A stretch of DNA of 64,000 nt, from positions 496,001 to 560,000 of the forward strand of contig JAHLKT010000003.1 in the NCBI GenBank assembly GCA_020444545.1. The letters are read 5' to 3'. Position numbers and translations under genes: made by a program. The notes beneath the pieces were generated by a model that searched no databases, was not told the DNA's origin, and was given only the letters and a program-made list of their open reading frames with translations. Position 1 is the stretch's first letter; every line of letters starts with the position of its first letter. This document shows positions 1-9,387 of this stretch, piece after piece. This DNA comes from Desulfarculaceae bacterium. GTDB taxonomy: Bacteria; Desulfobacterota; Desulfarculia; Desulfarculales; Desulfarculaceae.

Positions 1-2
1 CC

Positions 3-212
3 CGGGCCATCAGCCGGGTGCACGGGGCCCGGCCCACGGTGGGCGGGGTGGGCGGCGGCACGGTGGCCGCCTTCTTCCGCCAGCGGGACCTGCCGGTGGC
101 GGTGTGGAGCACCTGCGAGCACTCGGTGCACCAGCCCGACGAGTTCGCCAAGGTGTCGTCCATGGTGGCCGACGCCAAGGTGCTGGCCCTGATCTACGCC
201 GGCCTGGCCTAG
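3..212 (+). CDS. M20-family metallopeptidase/deacylase, C-terminal fragment
   Basis: The reading frame is open from the window edge and encodes the last 69 residues of a larger protein. The stretch GGGTVAAFFR, followed by a conserved-looking VW and then SVHQPDEF, resembles the C-terminal catalytic part of M20 zinc amidohydrolases (DapE, ArgE, CPG2 types). In that family the histidine before the P-x-E/D-x-F segment is a metal ligand. Substrate cannot be assigned because the N-terminal metal-binding and dimerisation parts lie outside the window. The next gene starts 17 bases downstream on the same strand, so the two could be cotranscribed. Confidence 0.7.
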   Translation, partial: RAISRVHGARPTVGGVGGGTVAAFFRQRDLPVAVWSTCEHSVHQPDEFAKVSSMVADAKVLALIYAGLA

Positions 213-229
213 CTTAAAGAGGAGACGCC

Positions 230-1033
230 ATGAAAAGGCTGTTCATGCTGGCCGCCCTGCTGGTGGCCCTGTGCCTGGCCGCCGCGCCCGCCTGGGCCGG
301 TCCGGTGCTGGACCGCGTGCTCAAGAACAAGACCCTGGTGGTGGGCATCGCCACCGGCCTGCCCCCCCTGAGCGCCAAGACCGTAAAAGGCAAATACATG
401 GGCCTGGACGTGGACATCGTCACCGGCCTGGCCGCCTCCCTGGGGGTGAAGGTCAAGTGGCGCCCCATGGCATTCGACAAGCTGATCAAGGCCGCGGCTT
501 CGGGCGAGGTGGACGTGGCGGTGGGCGGCATCACCATCACCCCGGCGCGCAACGCCAAGGTGTTCTTCGCGGGCCCCTACTTCGTCTCCGGCCAGACGCT
601 GTTGGCCACCGAGAAGGTGGGCGCGAGCATCAACGGCCTGGCCGACGTGAACCGCCCCGGCTTCAGCGTGGCCGTGGCCGAGGGCACCACCGGCGAGCGG
701 GCGGTGCGCGAGGTGATGCCCAAGGCCAGGATAATACTGGCCCCGAACAACGACGAGGCCCTGAAGATGGTGCTCCGGGGAGCGGTGAGCGCCATGGTGG
801 CCGACTACCCCTACTGCGCGGTGGCGGTGTTTAGGAACCCCGAGGCCAAGCTGGGCACCCTGCAAAAGCCCTTCACCTTCGAGCCGCTGGGCCTGGCCCT
901 GCCCCCCAGCGACGCCCTGTGGGACAACCTGGTGACCAACTACCTCTTCGAGCTGGAGGGCGGGGGCAAGATGAACTACCTCAAGAACCGTTGGTTCAAG
1001 AACCCGGGCTGGATGCGCCTGCTGCCCAAGTAG
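230..1033 (+). CDS. Periplasmic amino-acid-type solute-binding protein (SBP_bac_3)
   Basis: A 267-residue exported protein with a clear signal peptide (residues 1 to about 23, ending AWA). The mature part has the family-3 binding-protein pattern: an early LVVGIATGLPPLS strand, GLDVDIV, VDVAVGGITITPAR, a glycine-rich AEGTTGERAV hinge segment and a DYPYC segment. Such proteins deliver amino acids or other small polar solutes to ABC importers, and some serve as sensors. AGAGGAG lies eight bases before the ATG. A close relative follows in tandem, and no permease or ATPase gene is adjacent, so the partner transporter must be elsewhere or absent. The ligand is unknown. Confidence 0.85.
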   Translation: MKRLFMLAALLVALCLAAAPAWAGPVLDRVLKNKTLVVGIATGLPPLSAKTVKGKYMGLDVDIVTGLAASLGVKVKWRPMAFDKLIKAAASGEVDVAVGGITITPARNAKVFFAGPYFVSGQTLLATEKVGASINGLADVNRPGFSVAVAEGTTGERAVREVMPKARIILAPNNDEALKMVLRGAVSAMVADYPYCAVAVFRNPEAKLGTLQKPFTFEPLGLALPPSDALWDNLVTNYLFELEGGGKMNYLKNRWFKNPGWMRLLPK

Positions 1034-1035
1034 AC

Positions 1036-1068
1036 GCCGCCGGAGCCCGGCGGCAAGGGAGCTTTTTT
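1036..1068 (+). terminator. Possible terminator or attenuator between tandem binding-protein genes
   Basis: An 8-bp GC stem (1036-1043 with 1047-1054, loop AGC) lies directly after the stop codon. The T run (1063-1068) is displaced by eight bases, so termination may be partial. Confidence 0.45.
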
Positions 1069-1163
1069 ATTCCGGCCCGCATTAGGTTCTTGCCTACCCC
1101 GGCCGGCTTGGCCCATTATTGGGCCATAGTTTGGCACAACCCAATTTTGCAAGGAGTATCCCC

Positions 1164-1976
1164 ATGCTGAAGCGCGGATTGTTATTGAGCTTGATCCTGG
1201 CCCTGGTGCTGGCCTTCGCCGCCACCGCCCTGGCCGGGCCGGTGGTCGACCGCGTGGTCAAAAAAGGCGTGCTGGTGGTGGGCACGGCCGGCGACTATCC
1301 TCCCCTGAACTTCAAGGCCACCAACGGCAAGGCCATGGGCCTGGACGTGGACGTGGCCACCATCATGGCCAAGGCCCTGGAGGTCAAGCTCCAGATCAAG
1401 ATGATGCCCTTCCCCAAGCTCATGAGCGCGCTGAAAAAGGGCGAGGTGGATCTGGTGATCTCGGGCATGACCATGCTGCCCAAGCGCAACCTCGAGGTCT
1501 GCTTCGCCGGGCCCTACTTCATCACCGGGCAGGGATGCCTGATGAAGGGTGACCTGATGATGAAGGTGCGCGGCCTGATGGACCTGAACCAGCCCATGTA
1601 CACCACCGCCGTGTCCGCCGGCACCACCGGCGAGATGACCGCCAAGCAGCTTCTGCCCAAGGGCAAGATCCTGGTGGTCAAGGACAACGACGCGGCCCTC
1701 CAGGCCCTGATCACCGGCAAGGCCCAGGCCCTGATGGCCGACTTCCCCTTCTGCGTGCTGGCCTCCTTCCGCCACCGCAAGGACAACCTGGCCGCCCTGG
1801 AGAAGCCCTTCACCTACGAGCCCCTGGGCGTGGCCGTGGCCGCCAACGATCCCCAGATGCTCAACCTGGTGAACAACTACCTGGGCACCCTCAACGCCTC
1901 GGGTGGCCTGGACCAGCTCAAGAAGCGCTGGTTCAAGAAGTCCGACTGGATGAAAAACCTGCCCCAGGTGAAGTAA
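1164..1976 (+). CDS. Second periplasmic amino-acid-type solute-binding protein (SBP_bac_3)
   Basis: A 270-residue paralogue of the preceding gene. They share GPVVDRVVKKGVLVVGT, MGLDVDVAT, a GEVDLVISGMTMLPKRN segment, SAGTTGEM and the C-terminal end KKRWFKKSDWMKNLP. The start at 1164 is chosen because AAGGAG sits eight bases upstream and it begins a normal signal peptide (MLKRGLLLSL to ALA). An upstream in-frame start would place extra residues before the signal peptide. Role is periplasmic ligand binding for an uptake system or sensor not seen in the window. A strong terminator follows, so the two genes form a closed unit. Confidence 0.85.
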   Translation: MLKRGLLLSLILALVLAFAATALAGPVVDRVVKKGVLVVGTAGDYPPLNFKATNGKAMGLDVDVATIMAKALEVKLQIKMMPFPKLMSALKKGEVDLVISGMTMLPKRNLEVCFAGPYFITGQGCLMKGDLMMKVRGLMDLNQPMYTTAVSAGTTGEMTAKQLLPKGKILVVKDNDAALQALITGKAQALMADFPFCVLASFRHRKDNLAALEKPFTYEPLGVAVAANDPQMLNLVNNYLGTLNASGGLDQLKKRWFKKSDWMKNLPQVK

Positions 1977-1998
1977 CCCGCGCATTACCGAATAAAGA

Positions 1999-2030
1999 GG
2001 CCCCGCCCGAATCGGGCGGGGCCTTTTCTG
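1999..2030 (+). terminator. Rho-independent terminator after the tandem binding proteins
   Basis: A 12-bp perfect GC-rich inverted repeat (1999-2010 with 2012-2023) is followed by TTTTCTG. It ends the transcription unit before the convergent topA gene. Confidence 0.85.
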
Positions 2031-2160
2031 TTTTGTTTGCCAAGGGCGCGGCTAGGCGACCGGCACTAAAGACGGCACAGCCAGCCGCCGCGGGGCAAGG
2101 CGGAAACGGGCGAGGGACGCAGAGGTTGACAACGCCGCCCTGGGGTGGCTGGCGAAGCCG

Positions 2161-4530
2161 TCAGTCCTGCTCGGCCTTGCATTCGGGGCACACCGTCCCG
2201 CCGCCCTTCTTCTCCACCACAAAGGGATGACCGCAGGAGGCGCAGGCGATGGGCAGGGGCTTTTTCCAGGTGGCGTAGTCGCACTTGGGGTAGTTGTCGC
2301 AGCCGTAGAAGTTCTTGCCCCTACGGGAGCGCTTCTCCACGATCTCGTGGCCGCACTTGGGGCAGTCCACCCCCACGGGCAGGCCCTTGCTGAAGCGGCA
2401 CTTGGGGTAGTTGTCGCAGGAGATGAAGCGTCCGCCCGAGCGGGTGGGCTTGATCACCAGCTGCCCGCCGCACTTGGGGCATTTTTCGTCCAGGGGCTCC
2501 ACGGGAGGCTTTTCCATGGCCTTGCCGTCTTCGTCCAGGGGCAGGACGTGCTTGCACTTGGGATAGGCGGTGCAGGCCAGGAAGGGGCCGTAGCGGCCTT
2601 TTTTGACCGCCATGGGCGCGCCGCACTTCTCGCAGGTCACGCCCGGATCCTCGGGCGGCTCCTCGGGCACGATCTTGCCGTTGTCGTCGCGGGTGAAGTC
2701 AAAGGTGGTCTTGCACTCCGGGTAGCCGGAGCAGGCCAAAAACTCGCCGTGCTTGCCCAGGCGGATGGCCATCTTCTTGCCGCAGGTGGGGCAGTCCACG
2801 TCGGTGACCAGGCCCTTGCCCTTGACCTGGCGCATGCCGGTCTTGGCCTCTTCCAGGGCCTTGGCAAAGGGGCCGTAGAACTCGTCCAGGAGCTTGCGCC
2901 AGTCGCGCTTGCCCTCCTCCACCTGGTCCAGGCTCTGCTCCAGCTGGGCGGTGAAGTCCACCTCCATGATCTGGGGGAAGCTCTCCACCAACAGATCGCT
3001 GACCACGTTGCCCATCTCGGCGGGGGCCAGCTGGCGCTTTAGCTTCTTGACGTACTTGCGGTCCACCAGAGTGGAGATGATGGAGCTGTAGGTCGAGGGG
3101 CGTCCGATGCCCTTCTCTTCCAGCTCCTTGACCAGGCTGGCCTCGGAGAAGCGCGGAGGCGGCTGGGTGAAGTGCTGCTTGGGGTCGAGACCCTCCAGCT
3201 TGAGCTCCTGGCCTTGGTCCAGGGGGGGCAGCGTGCCCTCCTGCTCGGGCTCCTCGCCGTTGTCCTTGCCCTCTTCGTAGACCGCGGTGAAGCCGGGGAA
3301 GGTCTTGATCTGGCCGTTGGCCCGCAGCTCGCCGGCGCCCGCGCTGATCTTGGCCTGGGTGCGGTCGAACAGGGCCGGGGCCATCTGGCTGGCGATGAAA
3401 CGCTGCCAGATGAGGCGGTAGAGCTTGAGCTCGTCGCCGCTCAGATACTTGGCCATGGCCTCGGGGGTGCGGGCCGCGCTGGTGGGGCGCACCGCCTCGT
3501 GGGCGTCCTGGGCCCCGGAGCGGCTCTTGTACACGTTGGGCTTGGCGGGCAGGTAGTCGGCCCCGTAGCGCTGGCCGATGAGATCGCGGGCCTCGGCCAT
3601 GGCCGGCTGGGCCAGGCGGGTGGAGTCGGTTCGCATGTAGGTGATCAGACCCACCGCGCCCTCTTCGGTCTCCTTGCCCTCGTAGAGCCGCTGGGCCAGG
3701 CTCATGGTCTTTTTGGTGGTGAAGCCCAGCTTGCGGTAGGCCTCCTGTTGCAGGGTGGAGGTGATGAAGGGCGGGGCCGGGCGGCGCTTGACCTGCCGCT
3801 TGCTCACCTCGCTCACCACGAAGTCCTGGCCGGTGATGGCGTCCACTCCGGCCTGGGCCTCGGCCTGGTTGGTGGGCGCGAACTTCTTGCCGTCCACCTT
3901 GAGTAGCTTGGCCTCGAACACCGGCGGGTTGCCGTCGCTCAGCTGGGCGGTGACGGTCCAGTATTCCTGGGGCTGGAAGGCCTGGATGGCCCGCTCCCGC
4001 TCCACGATTATGCGCAGGGCCACCGACTGCACCCGCCCGGCGGACAGGCCGCCGCGCACCTTTTCCCAGAGCAGGGGCGAAATCTGATAGCCCACCAGAC
4101 GGTCCAGCACCCGGCGGGCCTGCTGGCTGTCGTAGCGGTGGTGGTCCAGGGTGGCGGGCTCGTTCACCGCCTTGAGGATGGCGCCCTTGGTCAGCTCATG
4201 GAACAGCACCCGGTGATAGGACTCCAGGGGGCGTCCCAGCTCCTTGGCGATGTGCCAGGCGATGGCCTCGCCCTCGCGGTCCGGGTCCGGGGCCAGGAAC
4301 ACCTCGTCGGCCGCCTTGGCCGCCGCCTTGAGCTCCCGGACCACCTTTTCCTTGCCTGGGATCACCTGATACTCGGGGGTGAAGTCCCCGTCCAGGTCCA
4401 CGCCCAGGCGTTTTTTGGGCAGGTCCACCACATGGCCCACCGAGGCCTTCACCGCGAAGTCCTTGCCCAGGTACTTCTTGATGGTGCGGGCCTTGGCCGG
4501 CGATTCCACTATGAGCAGATTTTTTGCCAT
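2161..4530 (-). CDS. topA: DNA topoisomerase I
   Basis: A 789-residue type IA topoisomerase that relaxes negatively supercoiled DNA through a 5'-phosphotyrosine intermediate. The N-terminal Toprim domain starts with LLIVESPAKA and carries the acidic triad PDPDREGEA near residue 81-89. The catalytic tyrosine is Tyr298 in ITYMRTDSTR. The tail after about residue 580 carries five C4 zinc-ribbon modules. The first four have the CPxCG...C..YP.C form; the last is shorter (CASCG...CPEC). It lies 47 bases downstream of dprA on the same strand, a common bacterial order. No clear hairpin terminator was seen after the gene. Confidence 0.97.
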   Translation of the reverse strand: MAKNLLIVESPAKARTIKKYLGKDFAVKASVGHVVDLPKKRLGVDLDGDFTPEYQVIPGKEKVVRELKAAAKAADEVFLAPDPDREGEAIAWHIAKELGRPLESYHRVLFHELTKGAILKAVNEPATLDHHRYDSQQARRVLDRLVGYQISPLLWEKVRGGLSAGRVQSVALRIIVERERAIQAFQPQEYWTVTAQLSDGNPPVFEAKLLKVDGKKFAPTNQAEAQAGVDAITGQDFVVSEVSKRQVKRRPAPPFITSTLQQEAYRKLGFTTKKTMSLAQRLYEGKETEEGAVGLITYMRTDSTRLAQPAMAEARDLIGQRYGADYLPAKPNVYKSRSGAQDAHEAVRPTSAARTPEAMAKYLSGDELKLYRLIWQRFIASQMAPALFDRTQAKISAGAGELRANGQIKTFPGFTAVYEEGKDNGEEPEQEGTLPPLDQGQELKLEGLDPKQHFTQPPPRFSEASLVKELEEKGIGRPSTYSSIISTLVDRKYVKKLKRQLAPAEMGNVVSDLLVESFPQIMEVDFTAQLEQSLDQVEEGKRDWRKLLDEFYGPFAKALEEAKTGMRQVKGKGLVTDVDCPTCGKKMAIRLGKHGEFLACSGYPECKTTFDFTRDDNGKIVPEEPPEDPGVTCEKCGAPMAVKKGRYGPFLACTAYPKCKHVLPLDEDGKAMEKPPVEPLDEKCPKCGGQLVIKPTRSGGRFISCDNYPKCRFSKGLPVGVDCPKCGHEIVEKRSRRGKNFYGCDNYPKCDYATWKKPLPIACASCGHPFVVEKKGGGTVCPECKAEQD

Positions 4531-4577
4531 ATCAAAAAGCTGTCGCTCTCCGGCTCGATTAATCCCCCAGGGGGTTC

Positions 4578-5696
4578 CTAGAGGTTAAGCACATAATTCT
4601 TGCCCGGCAACTCCCGTACCCGGTCGCAGAGCACCAGGTTGAGTAGCAGGGTGTTGAGCGCGCCGTGGTCCAGGCCGCTGGCCCGGGCGATGAGGTCGAT
4701 GTGCCTGGGCTCCACGCTCAGGTGCTTCAGCAGCTCGGCCTCGGCCGGGGTGGGCTCGCCCAGGTCCTGGGGCCGGGGGTCGGCCGGGCCCGGCCCCGGC
4801 GGCAGGGCCCCGGGCTCCAAAAGGTCCCGGCTGCTGGTGAGGATGTGGGCCCCGTCCTTGATGAGCTGATTGCAGCCCGCGCTCAAGGGCGCGCCCACCG
4901 GCCCGGGCACGGCCCACACCTCGCGGCCCTGCTCCAGGGCGTGACGCGCGGTGATGAGCGAGCCGCTCTTGAGGCCCGCCTCCACCACCACCACGATGCG
5001 GGCCAGCCCGCTGATCACCCGGTTGCGCACCGGGAAGTGGGCCGGGGCGGGCTGGGTGCCCAGGGGAAACTCGCTGACCACCGCCCCTTCTTGGGCCATC
5101 CTCTTTATAAGCTCGCGGTGCTCCCGGGGGTAGGTCACGTCCAGGCCGCAGCCCAACACGCCCACCGTATGGGCCCCGGCCTCCAGGGCCGCCCGATGGG
5201 CCGCGCCGTCCACCCCCCGGGCCAGGCCAGAGACCAGGCTCTTTCCGTCCAGGGCCCGGTCGCGCCCCAAATCCACGGCCAGGCGCTGGCCGTAGGGGCT
5301 CATCTTCCGGCTGCCCACCACGGCCACCCCGCCATCATGGCAAGGAGCCAGATCGCCCCGCGCGAACAAAACCGGCGGCGGGGCCAGGATGTTGGCCAGC
5401 ACGGTGGGGTAGTCCGGCGAGCGCAGGGTGATGACCCGGGCGCCCAGGCGCTCCAGGCCGCGCATCTCCGCCTCGGGGTCCGCGCTCCAGGCCCGGCAGT
5501 GCACCGCGCGGGCCACCTCCTCGCGCAGGCGGGGGATGGCCTTGAGCGCGCCCAGGGGCGCCCCCAAGGCCGCGCCCGGCGAGCCGAAGGCCTCCACCAG
5601 GCGGGCGTAGGTTATGCTGCCCACCCCGGGAATGAGCTTCAGGCCCAGCCAGTCCAATAGCTCCTGGGGGCCTTGGCTTGGTGATAGCTCCTCCAT
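4578..5696 (-). CDS. dprA: DNA-processing protein DprA
   Basis: A 372-residue DprA/Smf protein. It binds incoming single-stranded DNA and loads RecA during natural transformation, and it is also common in non-competent bacteria. The N-terminal helix-hairpin-helix/SAM-like part (GVGSITYARLVEAFG) precedes a Rossmann-like core with VVGSRKMSPYG, SGLARGVDGAAHRAALE and a GLKSGSLITARHALEQGREV segment. A C-terminal winged-helix domain (from about residue 315) completes the usual architecture. It starts the dprA-topA unit. No other competence genes are in the window. Confidence 0.95.
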   Translation of the reverse strand: MEELSPSQGPQELLDWLGLKLIPGVGSITYARLVEAFGSPGAALGAPLGALKAIPRLREEVARAVHCRAWSADPEAEMRGLERLGARVITLRSPDYPTVLANILAPPPVLFARGDLAPCHDGGVAVVGSRKMSPYGQRLAVDLGRDRALDGKSLVSGLARGVDGAAHRAALEAGAHTVGVLGCGLDVTYPREHRELIKRMAQEGAVVSEFPLGTQPAPAHFPVRNRVISGLARIVVVVEAGLKSGSLITARHALEQGREVWAVPGPVGAPLSAGCNQLIKDGAHILTSSRDLLEPGALPPGPGPADPRPQDLGEPTPAEAELLKHLSVEPRHIDLIARASGLDHGALNTLLLNLVLCDRVRELPGKNYVLNL

Positions 5697-5740
5697 GGGG
5701 TCAAGAAGCTAACCAGCCGACCCATGATCGGTCAAGGGGT

Positions 5741-5769
5741 TTTTCTGTGGCGCGCCTCCGTACTATAAT
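5741..5769 (+). promoter_or_regulatory. Candidate promoter for the AT-rich orphan gene
   Basis: A perfect TATAAT (5764-5769) has a weak -35 (TTTTCT, 5741-5746) at 17-bp spacing, about 120 bases before the orphan gene start. Based on hexamer match only. Confidence 0.35.
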
Positions 5770-5888
5770 GTCCTAACCTGCCTCTCCCCACTCCGCCAGT
5801 ACAGACGAGTGCCTATGACGGGATCCAAAAGACCGAACCACGCTAACAGCGCTAACGACATACTACATGTAAATAAAGAAGCGACAGT

Positions 5889-7454
5889 GTGACCCAAAAA
5901 CTCAACAAGCAGAGCGAAAACGCCGCAGGAAGGCACCGACCAAGTGTCACAGATAGGCTACGGAATTATTGTCATAAATTTTTCCCAAATTTAATTCTAA
6001 GTTCACATGCAAAATTATTCGAAAATACAATGCGCAAACGAGATCAAGAGAAAAACCAAAAAACCACGCCTCCGCCAGATGAAAAAATCGATTTTAAATG
6101 CCTATGGGCAGTAGAGTTTTACTTACCATCCCACACAGAACAATTAATATCAGGCTTAGAAAAGCTCCACTGGGGCGGCGACAACAATTCCCGGTCAACA
6201 ACAGATATAATCAAATGGATTAAGAGCACGAGGAACAGCGCTTTTGGTGGAGGATGGCTAAATTTGGGTTATATCCTTCGCCCAGACAGCAAAAGGTATA
6301 TTGGACATATCAGACGCGCACCGCTCCCTCCGAGCGTAGACTCGGCAATAGGAAGAATATATAGTTTAACCTCTTCAATAACTTGTGTGGTTATTTGCTT
6401 TATTCTTAAGGAAGAACCGTCTGAACAGTTCAATGTTGTGCTTAAGACAGAATTTGCCACTACTCAAAAAGCTATATCTAAAACAGGCTATAAGATAATC
6501 GAACCATACTTCCACAAAAAAACAGCCATAAAGGACATCAGAAATAATATTCGCTCCGAAGCTAAGACTTGGTTCAGGAATTTTTTACCGGGATTCTTCT
6601 CAACAGATAGTGTAAACGGCGAATTTCCAACATGTGAGCTAACAACGCTTTTACAGCAAGAGCCTCTCCCCGCTTCACGAGGCGAACGCTCAACTCGCCT
6701 GGGGTGGCTAGAATTACTCGGCTTGGATTACGATTTCAGGACTTGGCGCTCAGAACACCCAGAATTAAAACTAAACTGGTCTACCAGGCTTGAGGAGGAT
6801 CAAAGCTCTCACTGTCTAATAAGTTGCAGAAAAGATTCTATATCCGATGAGGAATTAAAACCATACGGCGGAGGCAAAACTAGTCTTGTAGTGTACATTG
6901 ATATGCTTTTAAACGATCTTATAAGTCGTTGGGCCATTTTGACGATGTTAACCTCTTTTGAGCGCTACCTAAATTCTATACGTGACACAATCACCTTTAC
7001 ACCGATAAAAGGCGGAGCATCTTTAATACTACTTAAAAAACTAAGCGCACATTTCTCTAATAGTGTAAACATATCTATAGTATCTTCTGAACTTAGACGC
7101 TTCGCTAGTCAACCTAGAAGATTCGACCACGAATGCGCAGCCTTTAACCCCACACATCCTAAATATTATGGAGAAGATAAAGCTACTTTATGTAAAACAC
7201 TTAGAGAGATTATTATCGAACGATCAAAGCGTCTAAACAACTTCGACAGGACAACGCGCGATCTGTTAGCTCAGTTCGGAACAATGATAAGCTCGCACGA
7301 AAACATCGGCCTACAGGGCCGAATAGGGAAGTTAACACTTGTGCTAGTATTTCTAACAATAGTCCTGTTAGCACTTACATTGATCACTGCTTTAAACCTT
7401 CCCCTCGACTGGTCGGCCTACCGCGGATATCTATCCTCGCTGCTTCACAGCTAG
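5889..7454 (+). CDS. AT-rich orphan protein with a C-terminal membrane segment
   Basis: A 521-residue protein that I do not recognise. The first 470 or so residues are mixed alpha/beta and soluble-looking. A single hydrophobic helix (TLVLVFLTIVLLALTLITAL, about residues 480-500) near the C-terminus would anchor it in the inner membrane with a short tail. The start is GTG with a weak AAAGAAG site; an upstream TAA bounds the frame. Base and codon use are strikingly AT-rich compared with dprA upstream and the acyl-CoA synthetase downstream, which points to recent acquisition. Such single-gene islands with a terminal membrane anchor are often defence or effector genes, but nothing in the sequence proves that. 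Confidence 0.7.
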   Translation: MTQKLNKQSENAAGRHRPSVTDRLRNYCHKFFPNLILSSHAKLFENTMRKRDQEKNQKTTPPPDEKIDFKCLWAVEFYLPSHTEQLISGLEKLHWGGDNNSRSTTDIIKWIKSTRNSAFGGGWLNLGYILRPDSKRYIGHIRRAPLPPSVDSAIGRIYSLTSSITCVVICFILKEEPSEQFNVVLKTEFATTQKAISKTGYKIIEPYFHKKTAIKDIRNNIRSEAKTWFRNFLPGFFSTDSVNGEFPTCELTTLLQQEPLPASRGERSTRLGWLELLGLDYDFRTWRSEHPELKLNWSTRLEEDQSSHCLISCRKDSISDEELKPYGGGKTSLVVYIDMLLNDLISRWAILTMLTSFERYLNSIRDTITFTPIKGGASLILLKKLSAHFSNSVNISIVSSELRRFASQPRRFDHECAAFNPTHPKYYGEDKATLCKTLREIIIERSKRLNNFDRTTRDLLAQFGTMISSHENIGLQGRIGKLTLVLVFLTIVLLALTLITALNLPLDWSAYRGYLSSLLHS

Positions 7455-7518
7455 CATCTTCGGCTTTGTCCAGTTCCCGCTGCCGACCACAATCCACCTT
7501 AAAACCTTCCTACTCTCA

Positions 7519-7548
7519 TTGACACGCCCCACGCCGCTGGGTTACTTT
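7519..7548 (+). promoter_or_regulatory. Candidate sigma70 promoter for the acyl-CoA synthetase gene
   Basis: A perfect TTGACA (7519-7524) is followed after 18 bases by TACTTT (7543-7548), about 60 bases before the start codon. The -10 match is only moderate. Confidence 0.4.
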
Positions 7549-7607
7549 TGCTCTTGCGCCCGCTACCGCACAGACCGGCGGGGCCCAAGGGCCCCAGGAG
7601 GAGAACC

Positions 7608-9326
7608 ATGGCTAAGGACCTTGGCGACCGCCCCTGGTATGGCGATTGGCCCCAGGGCGTGCCCAAGATGATCGATTTCCCCAAGATTTCGCTCTCCGAT
7701 CTTCTTAGGGACACCACCCGGCAACACCCCGACAACAAAGCCATCGTCTTCCTCGACTCGGTGATGACCTACCGGGAACTGGATGACGCGGTGGACCGCG
7801 TGGCCACCTCATTCGACAAGATGGGCCTCAAGAAGGGCGACGTTGTGGCCCTGATCCTGCCCAACTCCTTCCAGTTCGTCATCGCCTTTTACGCCGCGCA
7901 GCGTCTGGGCATGGCGGTCACCGCCATCAACCCCACCTACAAGGCGCTGGAGATCAAGCACCAGCTCAACGACTCCGGGGCCAAGGCCCTGGTGGTGTTG
8001 GACTCGGTGTACGCCGAGGCGGGGCGCATCCTGGACCAAACCGGGATCAAGTACGTCATTGGCACCAACGTGGTGGATTTGGTGAAGATGAGCGGGCTCA
8101 AGAAGTGGCTGGGCAAGAAGCTGGGCAAGATACCCACCGGCCAGCTACCGGCCAACGCGGTGCCCTTCAAGAGCCTCTTGGACGCCGCGCCCAACCCGCC
8201 CGCGGTGGAGGTGGACCCCGTCAACGACATCGCCGCCTTGCAGTACACCGGCGGCACCACCGGCACCCCCAAGGGAGCCATGCTCACCTCCTACAACCTG
8301 GTGAGCAACGCCATCAGCGGCAAGGACTGGATCGGCAAGGACCTGCCCACCGAGACCGGGTGGCTGGGCGTATTGCCCCTGTTCCATGTGTTCGCCATGA
8401 CCTGCTGTATGAACATCGCGGTGGCCACCGGCGGCTTCATGCTGCTGTTCCCCAAGCCGCCCGACACCATGCTGGAGTGGGGCGCCGAGGTGCAGAAATG
8501 GGGCAAGGGCACCCAGCTCTGCATGGCGGGCGTGGCGGTGTTGTTCAACAAGATCAACAACACCGATGGCCTGGACAAGTACGACCTGAGCCCGCTGACC
8601 GTGTGCCTGTCCGGCGCGGGCCCCCTGCCGCGCGACGTGCAGCTCAAGTTCGAGGAAAAGACCGGGGCCCGGGTGGTGGAGGGCTACGGCCTGTCCGAGT
8701 CCAGCCCGGTGGTCACGGCCAACCCCATCGTGGACCCGCCGGGCAAGGAGCGGGTGATGGGCTCCATCGGCCTGCCCTTCCCCAGCACCGACTGCAAGAT
8801 CATGGACATCGAGACCGGCGACACCCAGCTGGGCCTGGGCGAAGACCAGGTCGGCGAGCTGTGCGTCAAGGGCCCCCAGGTGATGAAGGGCTATTTGAAC
8901 CGCCCGGAGGAGACCGCCCGCACCCTGCGCGACGGCTGGCTCTACACCGGCGACATCGCCTACATGAACGAGCGGGGCTGGATCTTCATCATGGACCGGG
9001 CCAAGGACCTGGTGAAGTTCAAGGGCTTCAGCGTGTTCCCCAAGGAGGTGGAGGACTACATGTTCAGCCACCCCGACATCCTCGAGGTGGCGGTGGTGGG
9101 CCTGCCCCATCCCAAGGTGGGCGAGATCCTCAAGGCCTTCGTGGTGCTCCAGCCCGAGAGCGTGGGCAAGGTGAGCGAAGAGGACATCATCGCCTGGTGC
9201 AAGGAGAACATGACCCACTACAAGGTCCCCTCCCTGGTGGAGTTCCGCGACGAGCTGCCCAAGACCATGGTGGGCAAGGTGCTCCGGCGGGTCCTCAAGG
9301 AAGAGGAAGCGGCCAAGGCCGGCTAG
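7608..9326 (+). CDS. Long-chain-type acyl-CoA synthetase (AMP-forming)
   Basis: A 572-residue ANL-superfamily ligase that activates a carboxylic acid to its CoA thioester through an acyl-AMP. The ATP P-loop TGGTTGTPKGAM, the YGLSESSP motif and the hinge/C-terminal segment GWLYTGDIAYMNERGW...DRAKDLVKFKG are all present, with the catalytic lysine region PKTMVGKVLRR near the end. The ATG at 7608 is preferred because AGGAGGAG stands five bases before it. Length and motifs fit FadD-like enzymes. It is a monocistronic unit with its own promoter and terminator. Chain-length preference cannot be read from sequence. Confidence 0.92.
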   Translation: MAKDLGDRPWYGDWPQGVPKMIDFPKISLSDLLRDTTRQHPDNKAIVFLDSVMTYRELDDAVDRVATSFDKMGLKKGDVVALILPNSFQFVIAFYAAQRLGMAVTAINPTYKALEIKHQLNDSGAKALVVLDSVYAEAGRILDQTGIKYVIGTNVVDLVKMSGLKKWLGKKLGKIPTGQLPANAVPFKSLLDAAPNPPAVEVDPVNDIAALQYTGGTTGTPKGAMLTSYNLVSNAISGKDWIGKDLPTETGWLGVLPLFHVFAMTCCMNIAVATGGFMLLFPKPPDTMLEWGAEVQKWGKGTQLCMAGVAVLFNKINNTDGLDKYDLSPLTVCLSGAGPLPRDVQLKFEEKTGARVVEGYGLSESSPVVTANPIVDPPGKERVMGSIGLPFPSTDCKIMDIETGDTQLGLGEDQVGELCVKGPQVMKGYLNRPEETARTLRDGWLYTGDIAYMNERGWIFIMDRAKDLVKFKGFSVFPKEVEDYMFSHPDILEVAVVGLPHPKVGEILKAFVVLQPESVGKVSEEDIIAWCKENMTHYKVPSLVEFRDELPKTMVGKVLRRVLKEEEAAKAG

Positions 9327-9387
9327 TGAATCGACGTCGACAAATCGGCCAATAAAATATAATAGGTTGCCAACTACTAACTGAAGA

